A stretch of DNA of 64,000 nt. Source: Massilia sp. Root133 (lineage in GTDB: Bacteria; Pseudomonadota; Gammaproteobacteria; Burkholderiales; Burkholderiaceae_D). The stretch spans positions 595,110 through 659,109 of the forward strand of contig NZ_LMEW01000012.1 in the NCBI RefSeq assembly GCF_001426525.1. Reading direction: 5' to 3'. This document shows, piece by piece, positions 21,690-30,168 of the stretch; position 1 is the first letter of the stretch; every line of letters starts with the position of its first letter. The position numbers and the translations under genes were made by a program. The notes below the pieces were generated by a model. It made no database searches, was not told the origin of the DNA, and saw only the letters and a program-made list of their open reading frames with translations.

Positions 21690-22076
21690 ATGAATGAATT
21701 TATTTCAATAAACGAATTGGAAAGAAGCTTGCTGGCGGCTCAGGAAAAAAGAATTCCCGTTGAGGAATTTATTCGTCAACTTGTGGCCTCGAACATTGCG
21801 TTACCTTCCGCAGTTGAGGTCCAGGAAAATGGCTCGGGCTTCCAGCCAATTATTTTTGATAAATTAGGCACGAAAATGCTTGCGATATTTACTGACAAAG
21901 CGAGGGTGACTCAGTTAGAGCATATTGCCAAGTACTGCCTAGTGATGAATGCGCTTGAGATGCTTCGTCGTATTCCATCAGGGTATGGCATCGTGATTAA
22001 TCCGGGCCTGAACGTCGGCTTAGAGTTGTCTCCTGACGGTATTGCAGAGATAGTAAAAGACTTTACACCTAGTTAA
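21690..22076 (+). CDS. SseB-like protein, candidate immunity protein
   Basis: 128 residues, starting 3 nt after the previous gene, so probably co-transcribed with the Rhs gene. The middle and C-terminal parts (FQPIIFDKLGTKMLAIFTD and GIVINPGLNVGLELSPDGI) resemble the SseB-like N-terminal domain: a strand pair, a residue run of the type MLAIFTD, then a glycine/asparagine turn of the type INPG. SseB-like domains are common in bacterial immunity and regulatory proteins and are not evidence of type III secretion here. No signal peptide is seen. Its place after an Rhs toxin tip makes it the better immunity candidate of the two small genes. The family call is from pattern recognition only. Confidence 0.7.
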   Translation: MNEFISINELERSLLAAQEKRIPVEEFIRQLVASNIALPSAVEVQENGSGFQPIIFDKLGTKMLAIFTDKARVTQLEHIAKYCLVMNALEMLRRIPSGYGIVINPGLNVGLELSPDGIAEIVKDFTPS

Positions 22077-22109
22077 ATGACGCGCTATTTTCAGACAATT
22101 TGTTAAAGT

Positions 22110-22445
22110 CCGACAATTTCTGTGACAAGTCTCTCATTCTCATCCAACACGTCCAAGCGTTCGGCCTTCAAACTGGCGCGGTAGGCGAGTTCTTAGAGGA
22201 CGACGGCTTTTCGCAAAGTCACGTTTTCCGTCGCGCAGTTGGCTAGCGCCAGTCACTCCAGTTTCGCGTTGAGCCCCGGCGACTTGGTCAGGGTCACGCG
22301 AATCGGTCCATTGTCGGTGACCACGGCGGAGTCCGCTCGTTGATGCGTCGATTAGCGTAGATTCTATGCCTGCGTCTTTGGCCGTCGCAACTGATGTTCG
22401 GGCGTTTCGCGGGACACGACGCACCCGAAGTCATGTAAGCACATT
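22110..22445. repeat. Diverged repeat, left copy, flanking an Rhs remnant
   Basis: This stretch has a second, diverged copy at 22905-23165. Shared landmarks in order are a cAAGTCkCTCATyCTCATC block, a TCGAGTTTCGCGTT/TCCAGTTTCGCGTT block and a GTCTTGGCCG-like block followed by ATCATGAGACCACATT/AGTCATGTAAGCACATT. On the minus strand both copies keep traces of one reading frame (KLExxAxAN..T..LRK) broken by stops, so this may be a dead gene such as a transposase, but I cannot identify it. No intact gene is present. Confidence 0.5.
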
Positions 22446-22554
22446 GCGCACGTAACGCGCGGGCGTTCTTTTTCAGCCGTAAGTGGCTGAATTCAAGGCC
22501 GATTCGCTGTTTACACTTTGGGCCTTGCTGCGCTCGCCAAAAACCGCGTCGCCT

Positions 22555-22860
22555 CAAGATCATTATGGTCAACGACGCGTTCAGCGACGCGAGCAATGTG
22601 GGGACGTACCACTCCGACGCGACGGTGGATGACCACATTCGCAGTGACTACACGAACACACACAGGGAGCTGACGAATGGCGTGGCGCAGGCGACCTCCA
22701 CGGGCCACCTGACGGTATTGAGCGGCTAACTGTCCGGCAAGACGGGCAATAACGCCACCGGCAATGTGTACGATGCCAACAGTAACCTGATCGGCGTCGG
22801 ATACACCACGGACAGCGATGCACCGAAGAGCCGTACGGCCAGGAACACATCCGCTCTACC
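22555..22860 (+). pseudogene. Decayed fragment of an Rhs C-terminal region
   Basis: Aligns base by base with the giant Rhs gene around nt 18650-18950. Shared runs include GGTCAACGAC, CTGACGAATGGCGTG, CCACGGGCCACCTGACGG and ACACCACGGAC. The copy has an in-frame stop (TAA where the parent has a lysine codon) near nt 22726, a small deletion near 22762 and many substitutions. It lacks a start and the toxin tip. Most likely it is the remnant of a displaced or duplicated Rhs C-terminus, as often found behind active rhs genes. Confidence 0.8.
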
Positions 22861-22904
22861 GTGGAACGACGTGCACGAGTTCCAGAGCCCCATGACTCTC
22901 TAGT

Positions 22905-23165
22905 GCCGCACTATCTCTGGAACAAGTCGCTCATCCTCATCGAAGACGCCTAAGCGCTCGTCCTCAGGCTGACGTGATCGGCGATTTGATGCATAGCGAT
23001 CGCTTGCGCAAGACCTTGGCTTTAGTCGAGTAGTTGGCCATCGCTGACTGCTCGAGTTTCGCGTTTAGCGCGGTGACACAGCTAAGGTCGAGCGGTTTGG
23101 CTCATCTTCTGTCGTCTTGGCCGCCTCGGCTGATCGGGTAACGTGAAATCATGAGACCACATTAA
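22905..23165. repeat. Diverged repeat, right copy, flanking an Rhs remnant
   Basis: Second copy of the sequence described at 22110-22445, separated from it by the Rhs remnant. It keeps the same order of landmarks but differs at roughly a third of positions by eye. No intact gene is seen here. The remaining sequence up to the flagellar cluster (23166-23326) is non-coding; a TTGACA hexamer is present at 23213 but no convincing -10 partner is seen at the right distance. Confidence 0.45.
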
Positions 23166-23326
23166 CACCGAATACCCCATCGCTCTGCGAGTTGGGCTTT
23201 CTCCTAGTTGGCTTGACACAGCTTAACCAATGTAGCAACGGTTGTTCCGAATATTTTCCCCAGTGCTAGTATTTATTTGAAGAAAATTTTGCTCCACTGT
23301 AGGGGCGCTAATACTGGGGGAATGTT

Positions 23327-24076
23327 GTGGACGTCACTGCAATCGCCAGCATTGGCATGCAAGCGGACCTTGCGCGGATGGAGAGCATCAGCCATAACAC
23401 GGCAAATGTGCTCACTCCCGGGTTTAAACGCCAAATCTCCATCACCTCCGGTTTCGCCCCGCAGGTGCAGCAGGGCATGCAGCAAGGTGGCGGCCAGAAC
23501 GCAGTTTTGACCATGCAGCCCACCACGCTGGTTCCGGTGCAAATGATGATCGATCCGTCCTCGGGCGCTCTCCGTCACACCGGTATTGTTCAGGATGTGG
23601 CCATCGAAGGCCAAGCCTTTTTTGAAGTGGCAACCCCGACCGGACCTGCTTATACCAAAGCCGGCAGCCTGCGCACCGATGCGCAGGGACGCCTCGTCAA
23701 CCTCCAGGATTTTCCCATCATGGGCATCGGCGGCGAAATCCGTCTGAACAACACGCCGTTCACCATTGCTGCAAACGGCGACGTTTCGCAGGACGGCCGC
23801 GTGGCAGGGCGCCTGAAGCTGGTGCAGTTCGATCATGCCGAAGGCCTGGTCCCGAGCGGCAACGGCGTCTACTTGGCCGGCAGCGCGCAACAAGTGCAGG
23901 ACGTGAAGACGCCGTCGACCCTGCGAACCGGCTTCTTGGAGGACTCGAACGTCAGTTCGCCGCAGGAGATGGTTCGCCTGACTGAAACCGTACGCCATTT
24001 CGAGTCCCTGCAGCGCCTGGTGCAAGGTTACGACGACACATTGGAAAAAACCATTCGTAAGCTCGGAGAGTTTTGA
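23327..24076 (+). CDS. flgF: Flagellar basal-body rod protein FlgF
   Basis: 249 residues; proximal rod protein of the flagellar basal body. The N-terminus carries the rod/hook-family signature (IASIGMQADLARMESISHN followed by TANVLTPGFKR), where most family members have NLANVxTxGFK. The C-terminus ends in the paired amphipathic helix typical of the family (SNVSSPQEMVRLTETVRHFESL). The start is GTG at 23327, chosen because a GGGGG purine run lies 6 nt upstream and the family N-terminus begins there. First gene of the tight cluster; its stop sits 2 nt before the flgG start. FlgF in this position, ahead of flgG-flgA-flgH-flgI, differs from the common flgBCDEFGHIJ order. Confidence 0.88.
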   Translation: MDVTAIASIGMQADLARMESISHNTANVLTPGFKRQISITSGFAPQVQQGMQQGGGQNAVLTMQPTTLVPVQMMIDPSSGALRHTGIVQDVAIEGQAFFEVATPTGPAYTKAGSLRTDAQGRLVNLQDFPIMGIGGEIRLNNTPFTIAANGDVSQDGRVAGRLKLVQFDHAEGLVPSGNGVYLAGSAQQVQDVKTPSTLRTGFLEDSNVSSPQEMVRLTETVRHFESLQRLVQGYDDTLEKTIRKLGEF

Positions 24077-24078
24077 CC

Positions 24079-24864
24079 ATGAACGACTCGCTTTACATCG
24101 CCGCTACCGGCATGCACATGCAGCAAAAGGGCGTTGATACCATCTCGAACAATCTGGCGAATGTGAACACGACGGGGTTCAAGAAAGGCCGCGTGAGTTT
24201 CGAGGATCTGGTCTATCGCGACATGGCGGGCGCCGCTGCGGCAATCGACAGCGCCAGCGTGCCGCAGCGCCTGTGGCAGGGCAGCGGCGTAGGCATGTCG
24301 GCAATCGTCAAGTCGTTCATCGCCGGTGATCTGAAAAAAACTGATTCGCCGATGGACCTGGCGATCCAGGGCGAGGGGTTCATCGAGGTCGTCACGCAGG
24401 ATGGGTCGCCCGCGTTTACTCGCGGCGGCACCCTCACCATCGACAAGGACGGTTATCTGGCCACGACAGGCGGACACGTGCTGAAGCCGTCCATCCACGT
24501 GGGTAATGACGCACGTACCATCGTGATCGAGGCGGACGGTCGGGTCATGGTGCGCACCAGCGACAACGGGCAGGCCCTTGAAGCTGGGCGTCTGGAGCTT
24601 GTCCGTTTTGCAGATACAAGCGGCCTGGCGGCGCTGGGCGGCAACATGTACAAGGCGACAGAGCGCTCCGGCGATCCGATTTCCGGTCGTCCGGGCGAAG
24701 ACATGATCGGCACGTTCGTGCAGGGTTCGCTCGAAGCGTCCAACGTGAACTTGGTCGAGGAAATGGTGAGCCTAATCGTCGCCCAGCGCGCCTACGAATC
24801 GAGCGTGAAAGTGCTCCAGGCGTCCGACGAGATGCTCGCAATGAGCAACAACCTGCGTAAATAG
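24079..24864 (+). CDS. flgG: Flagellar basal-body distal rod protein FlgG
   Basis: 261 residues, matching the usual 260 of FlgG. N-terminal signature LYIAATGMHMQQKGVDTISN then NLANVNTTGFKKGR; C-terminal signature SNVNLVEEMVSLIVAQRAYE followed by KVLQASDEMLAMSNNL. It forms the distal rod, the shaft passing through the P and L rings. The ATG at 24079 is preferred over the in-frame TTG at 24073, which overlaps the end of flgF. Followed 22 nt later by flgA. Confidence 0.93.
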   Translation: MNDSLYIAATGMHMQQKGVDTISNNLANVNTTGFKKGRVSFEDLVYRDMAGAAAAIDSASVPQRLWQGSGVGMSAIVKSFIAGDLKKTDSPMDLAIQGEGFIEVVTQDGSPAFTRGGTLTIDKDGYLATTGGHVLKPSIHVGNDARTIVIEADGRVMVRTSDNGQALEAGRLELVRFADTSGLAALGGNMYKATERSGDPISGRPGEDMIGTFVQGSLEASNVNLVEEMVSLIVAQRAYESSVKVLQASDEMLAMSNNLRK

Positions 24865-24886
24865 CGGTTTTTAATCAGGCTCTTCA

Positions 24887-25864
24887 ATGTCCTTCCAAAC
24901 GTCCCTGTTGCTGGGCGCTGCCATGCTGTTGCCCATGCATTCGTATGCCCAGTTGCCCGATGGCTCCGCCCTGTCGGTCGAGCTGCGTACGGACGCGCTA
25001 GTCGGTCACGCGCGCATTGTGTTGTCGGACGTCGCTGTGATCCGTACGGATCGTACGCAGGCACCAGCACTCGTCGCTGCGCTTGGCGCCGCCGAGCTGG
25101 GACGCGCGCCGCGTGTCGGCTACGTGGAGCGCTTAAGCCGAGCCCAGATCGAGCAAACCATCCGTCGTACGACGGCGAACGTGGGCGCCGTGAACTGGAG
25201 CGGGGCTGCGGCGGTGGCCGTGCGTACCGAGGCGCAGGCGGTGGCGGCGCAAACGTTGGCCCAGGCCGCAATCGCGGCACTGCAGCGGTACTTGGCGGGC
25301 CCCGGCGACCGCACGACGATTACTGTGGAAGCGCCGCCCGCGGATGTGCTGGTACCGGTTGGCGAGGTCGAGTTGCGCCCGCGCGCCTTAGCGGCCAAAC
25401 CGCGGAATGGCCGAGCTGCCGTGTGGATTGACCTTCACGTGAACGGCGAGTTGTATCGCAGCGTGCTGGTGCCGCTGTTGGTGTCGGTCCGCCAGCAGGC
25501 GTACCTGGCGCGCCATGTGATCACCGCCGGCAGCATTGCCACAGCCGCCGACTTCGAGGTCGCGGAGGCGGATGTGGCCGGCACCAATGCGCTGACGACG
25601 CAGCAGCCGCTGGCGCCGTTCCGCGCCGCGCGGGAGTTGCATTCCGGCCAGCCATTGACTGCCGCCGCCATGCTGGCCGGAGGTACCGTATTGCGTGGCG
25701 ACCAAGTCCGTCTGACGATCCGGGCCGGAGCGATTGGCATCGAGACCGCCGGCGTCGCCGTGGATGACGCTGGACCGGGTCAACCGATCCGGGCACGCCC
25801 CAACGGCAGCCAGGATATCGTTACCGGACACCTTGGACCGTCCGGCGCCGTCATCGTCGATTGA
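24887..25864 (+). CDS. flgA: P-ring assembly chaperone FlgA
   Basis: 325 residues, longer than the roughly 220-240 usual for FlgA. A cleavable signal peptide is visible at the N-terminus (hydrophobic run LLLGAAMLLPMHSYA ending before QLPDG). The C-terminal two thirds carry the SAF-type domain with AYLARHVITAGSIATAADFE and the closing block VLRGDQVRLTIRAGAIGIET, RPNGSQDIVTGHL, which are the conserved FlgA features. It acts in the periplasm to help FlgI polymerise into the P ring. Its place directly before flgH and flgI supports the role. Confidence 0.88.
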   Translation: MSFQTSLLLGAAMLLPMHSYAQLPDGSALSVELRTDALVGHARIVLSDVAVIRTDRTQAPALVAALGAAELGRAPRVGYVERLSRAQIEQTIRRTTANVGAVNWSGAAAVAVRTEAQAVAAQTLAQAAIAALQRYLAGPGDRTTITVEAPPADVLVPVGEVELRPRALAAKPRNGRAAVWIDLHVNGELYRSVLVPLLVSVRQQAYLARHVITAGSIATAADFEVAEADVAGTNALTTQQPLAPFRAARELHSGQPLTAAAMLAGGTVLRGDQVRLTIRAGAIGIETAGVAVDDAGPGQPIRARPNGSQDIVTGHLGPSGAVIVD

Positions 25865-25868
25865 GGGA

Positions 25869-26450
25869 ATGCACATGAACTTCCGATTTCGGTACGTCGT
25901 GGTCCTCCTGCTGGCCAGTGCCAATGGCGCGACGGCGGGCGATAGCCTGTACCGCCCCGACACTTATCAGGCGCTCACTTCCGATCTGCGCGCGCGCCGC
26001 ATCGGTGACCTGATTACCGTGATGGTCTACGAAAGCGCGAGCGCCAGCAGCACCGCCAACACGACCGCGGCGCGTGACGCCAACGTAGGCTTGAATGTGC
26101 AGGGGAACGGTAAGCGCTGGGACGCACGCATCAATGCCGGTAATCAGATGGACGGCCGCGGCCGCACTGAGCGCGAAGGCAAGGTACTGGCGCAAATCAC
26201 AGTATCGATCCGCGCCATCGGCGAGCGGGGCGATTTGACGATCGCCGGCGAGCAGGTCGTGGACATCAATAACGAGCGCCAGCAGATCTCGATCGAAGGC
26301 GAGGTGCGCCCACAGGACGTTTCGGACACAAATGTCGTGTTGTCAACCCGAATCGCGAATGCGCGCATCCGATATTCCGGCCAGGGCGATGTGTCCGACA
26401 AACAGCGCCCAGCCTGGTGGCAGCGCCTTCTAAGCTTGTTCGGCGTGTGA
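25869..26450 (+). CDS. flgH: Flagellar L-ring protein FlgH, without a lipobox cysteine
   Basis: About 193 residues. After a signal sequence (FRYVVVLLLASANGATAG) comes DSLYRPDTYQALTSDLRARR then IGDLITVMVYESASASS, a typical FlgH start, and the conserved C-terminal blocks GNLTIxGEQ-like (GDLTIAGEQVVDINNERQQI) and RIANARIRYSGQGD. Canonical FlgH is an outer-membrane lipoprotein with a lipobox Cys; no cysteine is present here, so the protein should be cut by signal peptidase I instead. Start is ATG at 25869 or ATG at 25875; GAGGG at 25863 fits the second slightly better. The stop overlaps the flgI start. Confidence 0.9.
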   Translation: MHMNFRFRYVVVLLLASANGATAGDSLYRPDTYQALTSDLRARRIGDLITVMVYESASASSTANTTAARDANVGLNVQGNGKRWDARINAGNQMDGRGRTEREGKVLAQITVSIRAIGERGDLTIAGEQVVDINNERQQISIEGEVRPQDVSDTNVVLSTRIANARIRYSGQGDVSDKQRPAWWQRLLSLFGV

Positions 26451-27565
26451 TGACGATGCTTCGACTTTTCGTTCTGACGTTGGCGCTGACCGTGGCGGGC
26501 GCGGCGGCCGCCGACGACGCGATCCGGATCAAGGATATCGGCAAAGTTTCGGGCTGGCGCGAGAACGCCTTGACGGGCTACGGCCTGGTTACGGGCCTCG
26601 CCGGCACCGGCGACTCGGCGCGCAACAAGGCCACGCGCCAGTCGATCGCCAACATGCTGGCGCGGTTCGACTTGACGCTGGCGGCCGACGACGTGCAAAG
26701 CCGAAACGTGGCAGCCGTCATGGTCACCGCGACGCTGGCGCCGTACGCCCGCCCAGGCGACGCGATCGACGTGACCGTGACGTCGATCGGCGATGCCCGC
26801 AGTCTGGTGGGCGGTGCGCTGATGCTGGCGCCTCTGAAGGGACCGGACGGCAAGATCTACGCGCTGTCGCAGGGCGCGTTGTCCGTTGGCGGTTACAAGT
26901 ACGACATGAACGGCAACGTGGTGCAAAAGAACCACCCGACCGTTGCGTCGATCCCAGGCGGCGCGATCGTCGAGGCGGGCGTTCCGGGGAATGAAGCCGG
27001 CGAGCGCGCCAACGTCACGTTCGTGCTGTCCGAACCGGATTTCACCACGGCAAGCCGCGTGGCCAGTGCCATCAACGGCCGCTTCGGTAGCCAGCTGGCG
27101 ATTGCCCGCGACGGTTCCGGCGTGGACATCGCTATTCCGCCTCAGCGGCGTGAGCGTATGACCGATTTCCTTACCGAGGTCGAGAACGTCATGGTGGAGC
27201 CGGACCGGCGCGCGAAGGTCGTCATCAACGAGCGCACCGGGACCATCGTCTCGGGCGGCGACGTGCGCATCACCAAGGTGGTGGTCTCGCATGGCGACCT
27301 GAAGGTGTCGATCGTCACCGAGAACTCGGTATCGCAGCCGCTGCTGGTGCGCCAGACCGGGCCGGGCGTGCAATCGCTGCCGGTGACGAACACCCGCGTG
27401 TCCGTGGACGAGCATGATGGCGCCGGCTACGTCACAGCCAACAACACGGTCGGTGACCTGGTGCAATCCCTGGCCCGCCTGAAGACGAATACTCGCGACA
27501 TCATATCCATCCTGCGCGCGGTCAAGGCCGCAGGTGCACTGCACGCCGACTTGGTCGTCCAATGA
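26450..27565 (+). CDS. flgI: Flagellar P-ring protein FlgI
   Basis: 371 residues, the normal FlgI length. Signal peptide MTMLRLFVLTLALTVAGAAA is followed by the hallmark IRIKDIGKVSGWRENALTGYG and LVTGLAGTGDSARNK. Further family blocks are NVAAVMVTATLAPYARPGD, TVTSIGDARSLVGGALM and, near the end, NTVGDLVQSLARLKTNTRD. It forms the periplasmic P ring around the rod with FlgA help. The ATG at 26450 overlaps the flgH stop (TGATG), indicating translational coupling. No flgJ follows, where many clusters have it. Confidence 0.95.
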   Translation: MTMLRLFVLTLALTVAGAAAADDAIRIKDIGKVSGWRENALTGYGLVTGLAGTGDSARNKATRQSIANMLARFDLTLAADDVQSRNVAAVMVTATLAPYARPGDAIDVTVTSIGDARSLVGGALMLAPLKGPDGKIYALSQGALSVGGYKYDMNGNVVQKNHPTVASIPGGAIVEAGVPGNEAGERANVTFVLSEPDFTTASRVASAINGRFGSQLAIARDGSGVDIAIPPQRRERMTDFLTEVENVMVEPDRRAKVVINERTGTIVSGGDVRITKVVVSHGDLKVSIVTENSVSQPLLVRQTGPGVQSLPVTNTRVSVDEHDGAGYVTANNTVGDLVQSLARLKTNTRDIISILRAVKAAGALHADLVVQ

Positions 27566-27578
27566 ACCTGGAGACAAC

Positions 27579-27953
27579 GTGATATCCGTAGTCGACAACA
27601 ATCTGACCGCCTTGCTTAGCCTGGCCCTGGACGCCGCCCAGATGCGCCAGCAGGCGATCGCCCAGAACATCGCAAACGTCAACACGCCGGGCTACCGGCG
27701 CGTCAGCGTCAGCTTCGAGCAGCGCATCGCCCAACTGACCCGCGATGGGACAGGCGGTGCGGCGCAGATGCCGTCCTACCTGTCGTACTACCGCCCGAAG
27801 ATCGAGTACGCAACCGGCGTCGAAGGTCCCGTCCAGCTGGACCAGGAACTGGCCGACATGTCGGAAACCGTGCTGCACCACCAGGCATTGCTGAAGGCAT
27901 TGAACAAGCAGCTCGAACTGATCGGTCTCGCCATCAACGAAGGGAAACGCTAA
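27579..27953 (+). CDS. flgB: Flagellar basal-body rod protein FlgB
   Basis: 124 residues, close to the usual 130. The GTG start at 27579 is chosen because GGAGA lies just upstream and the resulting N-terminus (VDNNLTALLSLALDAAQMRQ then NIANVNTPGYRR) matches FlgB. The C-terminus DQELADMSETVLHHQALLKA and NKQLELIGLAINEGKR is also typical. FlgB is the most membrane-proximal rod subunit along with FliE and FlgC. The stop overlaps the flgC ATG by one base. Confidence 0.92.
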   Translation: MISVVDNNLTALLSLALDAAQMRQQAIAQNIANVNTPGYRRVSVSFEQRIAQLTRDGTGGAAQMPSYLSYYRPKIEYATGVEGPVQLDQELADMSETVLHHQALLKALNKQLELIGLAINEGKR

Positions 27954-28384
27954 TGGACTTCAATTCGACGTTCGCGATCAGCGCCAGCGGCATGGCGGTG
28001 GAAAAAATGCGCCTCGACGTCACGGCCGCCAACATCGCGAATATGCACTCGGCTGCCGCCAATGCCGGTGGCGTATACCGCCCGCTGCAAGTGGTGTCGC
28101 AGGCGGTGCCGCTGACCTTTGCGCGCGAATTTGGCCAACTCGTCACGGCTGGCGGCGGCGCGCGCGTCGTCGCGGTCGAGCCGCAGGCCGTGGCGCCGCG
28201 CATGGTGTACGAGCCGGGCCATCCGTACGCGGATGCCAAGGGCTTCGTCGCCTATCCGGGCGTGAACCACACGGCCGAGATGGTGAACCTGAACACGGCG
28301 CTGCGCGCCTATGAAGCCAATGTGGCAGCGATGAGTGCGGCCAAGGCGATGGCGGCGCACGCACTGGAAATCGGAGGCAAGTGA
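27953..28384 (+). CDS. flgC: Flagellar basal-body rod protein FlgC
   Basis: 143 residues. Begins FNSTFAISASGMAVEKMRLD with TAANIANMHS, the FlgC form of the rod signature, and contains the FlgC-typical YEPGHPYADAKGFVAYPGVN block followed by MVNLNTALRAYEANVAAMSA. It is a proximal rod subunit. It overlaps flgB and fliE by single bases (TAATG, TGATG), so the three rod genes are almost certainly coupled. Confidence 0.93.
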   Translation: MDFNSTFAISASGMAVEKMRLDVTAANIANMHSAAANAGGVYRPLQVVSQAVPLTFAREFGQLVTAGGGARVVAVEPQAVAPRMVYEPGHPYADAKGFVAYPGVNHTAEMVNLNTALRAYEANVAAMSAAKAMAAHALEIGGK

Positions 28385-28686
28385 TGAGTATCGAAGCAAT
28401 CGGCGCGGTCCGCGCCACGGTGGATGCGGACGGGCTGCTGGCCCCCGCCGCCGTGCAACCGGCGCAGGGCGGGTTCGCGCAGTGGTTCGCCGGCGAAGTG
28501 GGCACGGTCGACCGGAGCGTCGCCACGGTGCAGAACGATATCGGCAAGCTGGTGAAGGGCGAAACCCGCAGCCTGCACGAAGTGATGATCCACATGGAAG
28601 AGGCCAAGCTGTCGTTCCAGCTGCTGGCCCAGGTGCGCACCCGTTTGCTCGAGGCGTACCAAGAAGTCATGCGCACGCAGGTCTAG
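28384..28686 (+). CDS. fliE: Flagellar hook-basal body adaptor FliE
   Basis: 100 residues, the usual size. The C-terminal half is characteristic: DIGKLVKGETRSLHEVMIHM then EEAKLSFQLLAQVRTRLLEAY and QEVMRTQV. FliE joins the MS ring/export gate to the rod. I take the ATG at 28384, which overlaps the flgC stop; an in-frame GTG three bases earlier is possible. fliF follows after 9 nt. Confidence 0.9.
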   Translation: MSIEAIGAVRATVDADGLLAPAAVQPAQGGFAQWFAGEVGTVDRSVATVQNDIGKLVKGETRSLHEVMIHMEEAKLSFQLLAQVRTRLLEAYQEVMRTQV

Positions 28687-28695
28687 GAGCGATAG

Positions 28696-30168
28696 GTGGC
28701 CTCGATCGTGGAATTCTGGACCGGTCTCGGACGCGGCGCGCGCGCAGGCCTGGTGCTGGGCACGCTGCTGATCGTCACGCTGGCGGTCGCACTGGGGGTA
28801 TGGGCTTACCGGCCCGATTACCAGGTGTTGTTCGCCGAGGTGGCGCCGCGCGACGCGGCCGCCATGACGGCGGAGCTGGACAAGATGAAGGTGCCGTACG
28901 AACTCGGCGAGAACGGCACGGCGATCCTCGTGCCGCGTGCGCTGGTGTACAAGACCCGCCTCGCCCTGATGGGTAAGGACGTGCCGCTGCATGGCGCGGT
29001 CGGTTTTGAGGTGTTCAACAATGCCGATTTCGGCATGACGGAATTCGTGCAGAAGGTGAACTACCTGCGCGCGATTCAGGGCGAATTGACGCGCACGATC
29101 CTCGCGATCGACGGCGTGCAGAACGCGCGGGTGCACCTCGCGCTGCCCGACCAGGGTCTGTTCAAGAAAGCCGTCACGAAGGCGAAAGCATCGGTCACCG
29201 TGACCATGAAGCCGGGCCAGACCATGAGTCCGGAACAGGTCGCGGGAATCCAGCGCCTCGTGGCGGCGTCGGTCGCGGACATCGCCAGCGGCGACGTGAC
29301 GGTGCTGGACCAGCACGGCGTGGCGCTGACGCGTGCGCAGGGCGACGAGGAAGACGGTGGCGCGGGGGCGATGCAGCTCGATGTGAAGCGCAGTACCGAA
29401 GAGTACATGATGAAGAAGGTTGCGGCGGTGCTGGACCGGACTTTCGGGCCGGGCGAGGCCATCGCCAGCGTGGACGTCGCACTGAATCTCGATCGCGGCA
29501 AGCTGACCACCGAGGAAGTCCTGCCCTCGAAGGCCGGGACAGCGGACAGCGCCCCGACGGGCGTCGTCGTGCGCGAGCGCCAGACGCTGCGCGACGGCAG
29601 CCCCGCGACAAACAATGCGCCGCCAGCAGCGGGCGGCGACATGACGAGCAACGAGGCTGAGTACCAGGTCGGCCGGCGCGTGGAGCAGCTGGCGATCGCC
29701 GGCGGCACCGTGCGCCGCATGACTGTCTCCGTGATCGTCAAGCAGTCGCTGTCGGACGCGCAGCTCGACAAGCTGAAGGAAGTGGTGGGACTGGCCGTCG
29801 GCTTCAATCAGACGCGCGGCGATGCCATCGTCGTCAATTCGATGGATCGCCTCGTTGCATCGGGTACTGCGCCGGTGGCGCCGATGGCTGCCGACCTGAA
29901 CGCCATTGCCGGTGAGGCCGCGACTCCGGTCCCCGTCCGTGGCGAGCGGGACAAGGCATCGGTCAAAGTTGTGGCCGGGGTCCTCACGGGACTGCTGGTA
30001 CTGGCGGCCATTGCTGCCCTGGCCTGGATACGTTTGCGCCATGCCGCGTACCGGAAGCCGCAGCCCCGCGTACTCGACGACGTCGCGCGCGAACAGATGT
30101 TGGTCGATGTCCGCCGCTGGATCGCGATGCGACCGGTGGACGACGTCGTCGGGGAGGTTCGCAAATGA
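28696..30168 (+). CDS. fliF: Flagellar MS-ring protein FliF
   Basis: 490 residues, somewhat shorter than the 550-570 typical. A first transmembrane helix lies near residues 15-38 (GLVLGTLLIVTLAVALGVWA). The ring-building motifs follow: YQVLFAEVAPRDAAAMTAEL, VHLALPDQGLFKK and KASVTVTMKPGQTMSPEQVA. A second membrane helix is near residues 430-450 (VLTGLLVLAAIAALAWI). The C-terminal tail, which binds FliG in motile flagella, is short and divergent (VAREQMLVDVRRWI). The start is GTG at 28696 with an AGGAGCGATAG leader. The stop overlaps the next gene by 4 nt. Confidence 0.93.
   Translation: MASIVEFWTGLGRGARAGLVLGTLLIVTLAVALGVWAYRPDYQVLFAEVAPRDAAAMTAELDKMKVPYELGENGTAILVPRALVYKTRLALMGKDVPLHGAVGFEVFNNADFGMTEFVQKVNYLRAIQGELTRTILAIDGVQNARVHLALPDQGLFKKAVTKAKASVTVTMKPGQTMSPEQVAGIQRLVAASVADIASGDVTVLDQHGVALTRAQGDEEDGGAGAMQLDVKRSTEEYMMKKVAAVLDRTFGPGEAIASVDVALNLDRGKLTTEEVLPSKAGTADSAPTGVVVRERQTLRDGSPATNNAPPAAGGDMTSNEAEYQVGRRVEQLAIAGGTVRRMTVSVIVKQSLSDAQLDKLKEVVGLAVGFNQTRGDAIVVNSMDRLVASGTAPVAPMAADLNAIAGEAATPVPVRGERDKASVKVVAGVLTGLLVLAAIAALAWIRLRHAAYRKPQPRVLDDVAREQMLVDVRRWIAMRPVDDVVGEVRK

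Noticed and set aside
23166..23326. A sigma-28 or sigma-54 promoter upstream of flgF.
   Set aside because: A TTGACA (23213) and a CCGAATAT-like word are present but neither has a partner at the required spacing, and no TGGCAC-N5-TTGC pattern was found.
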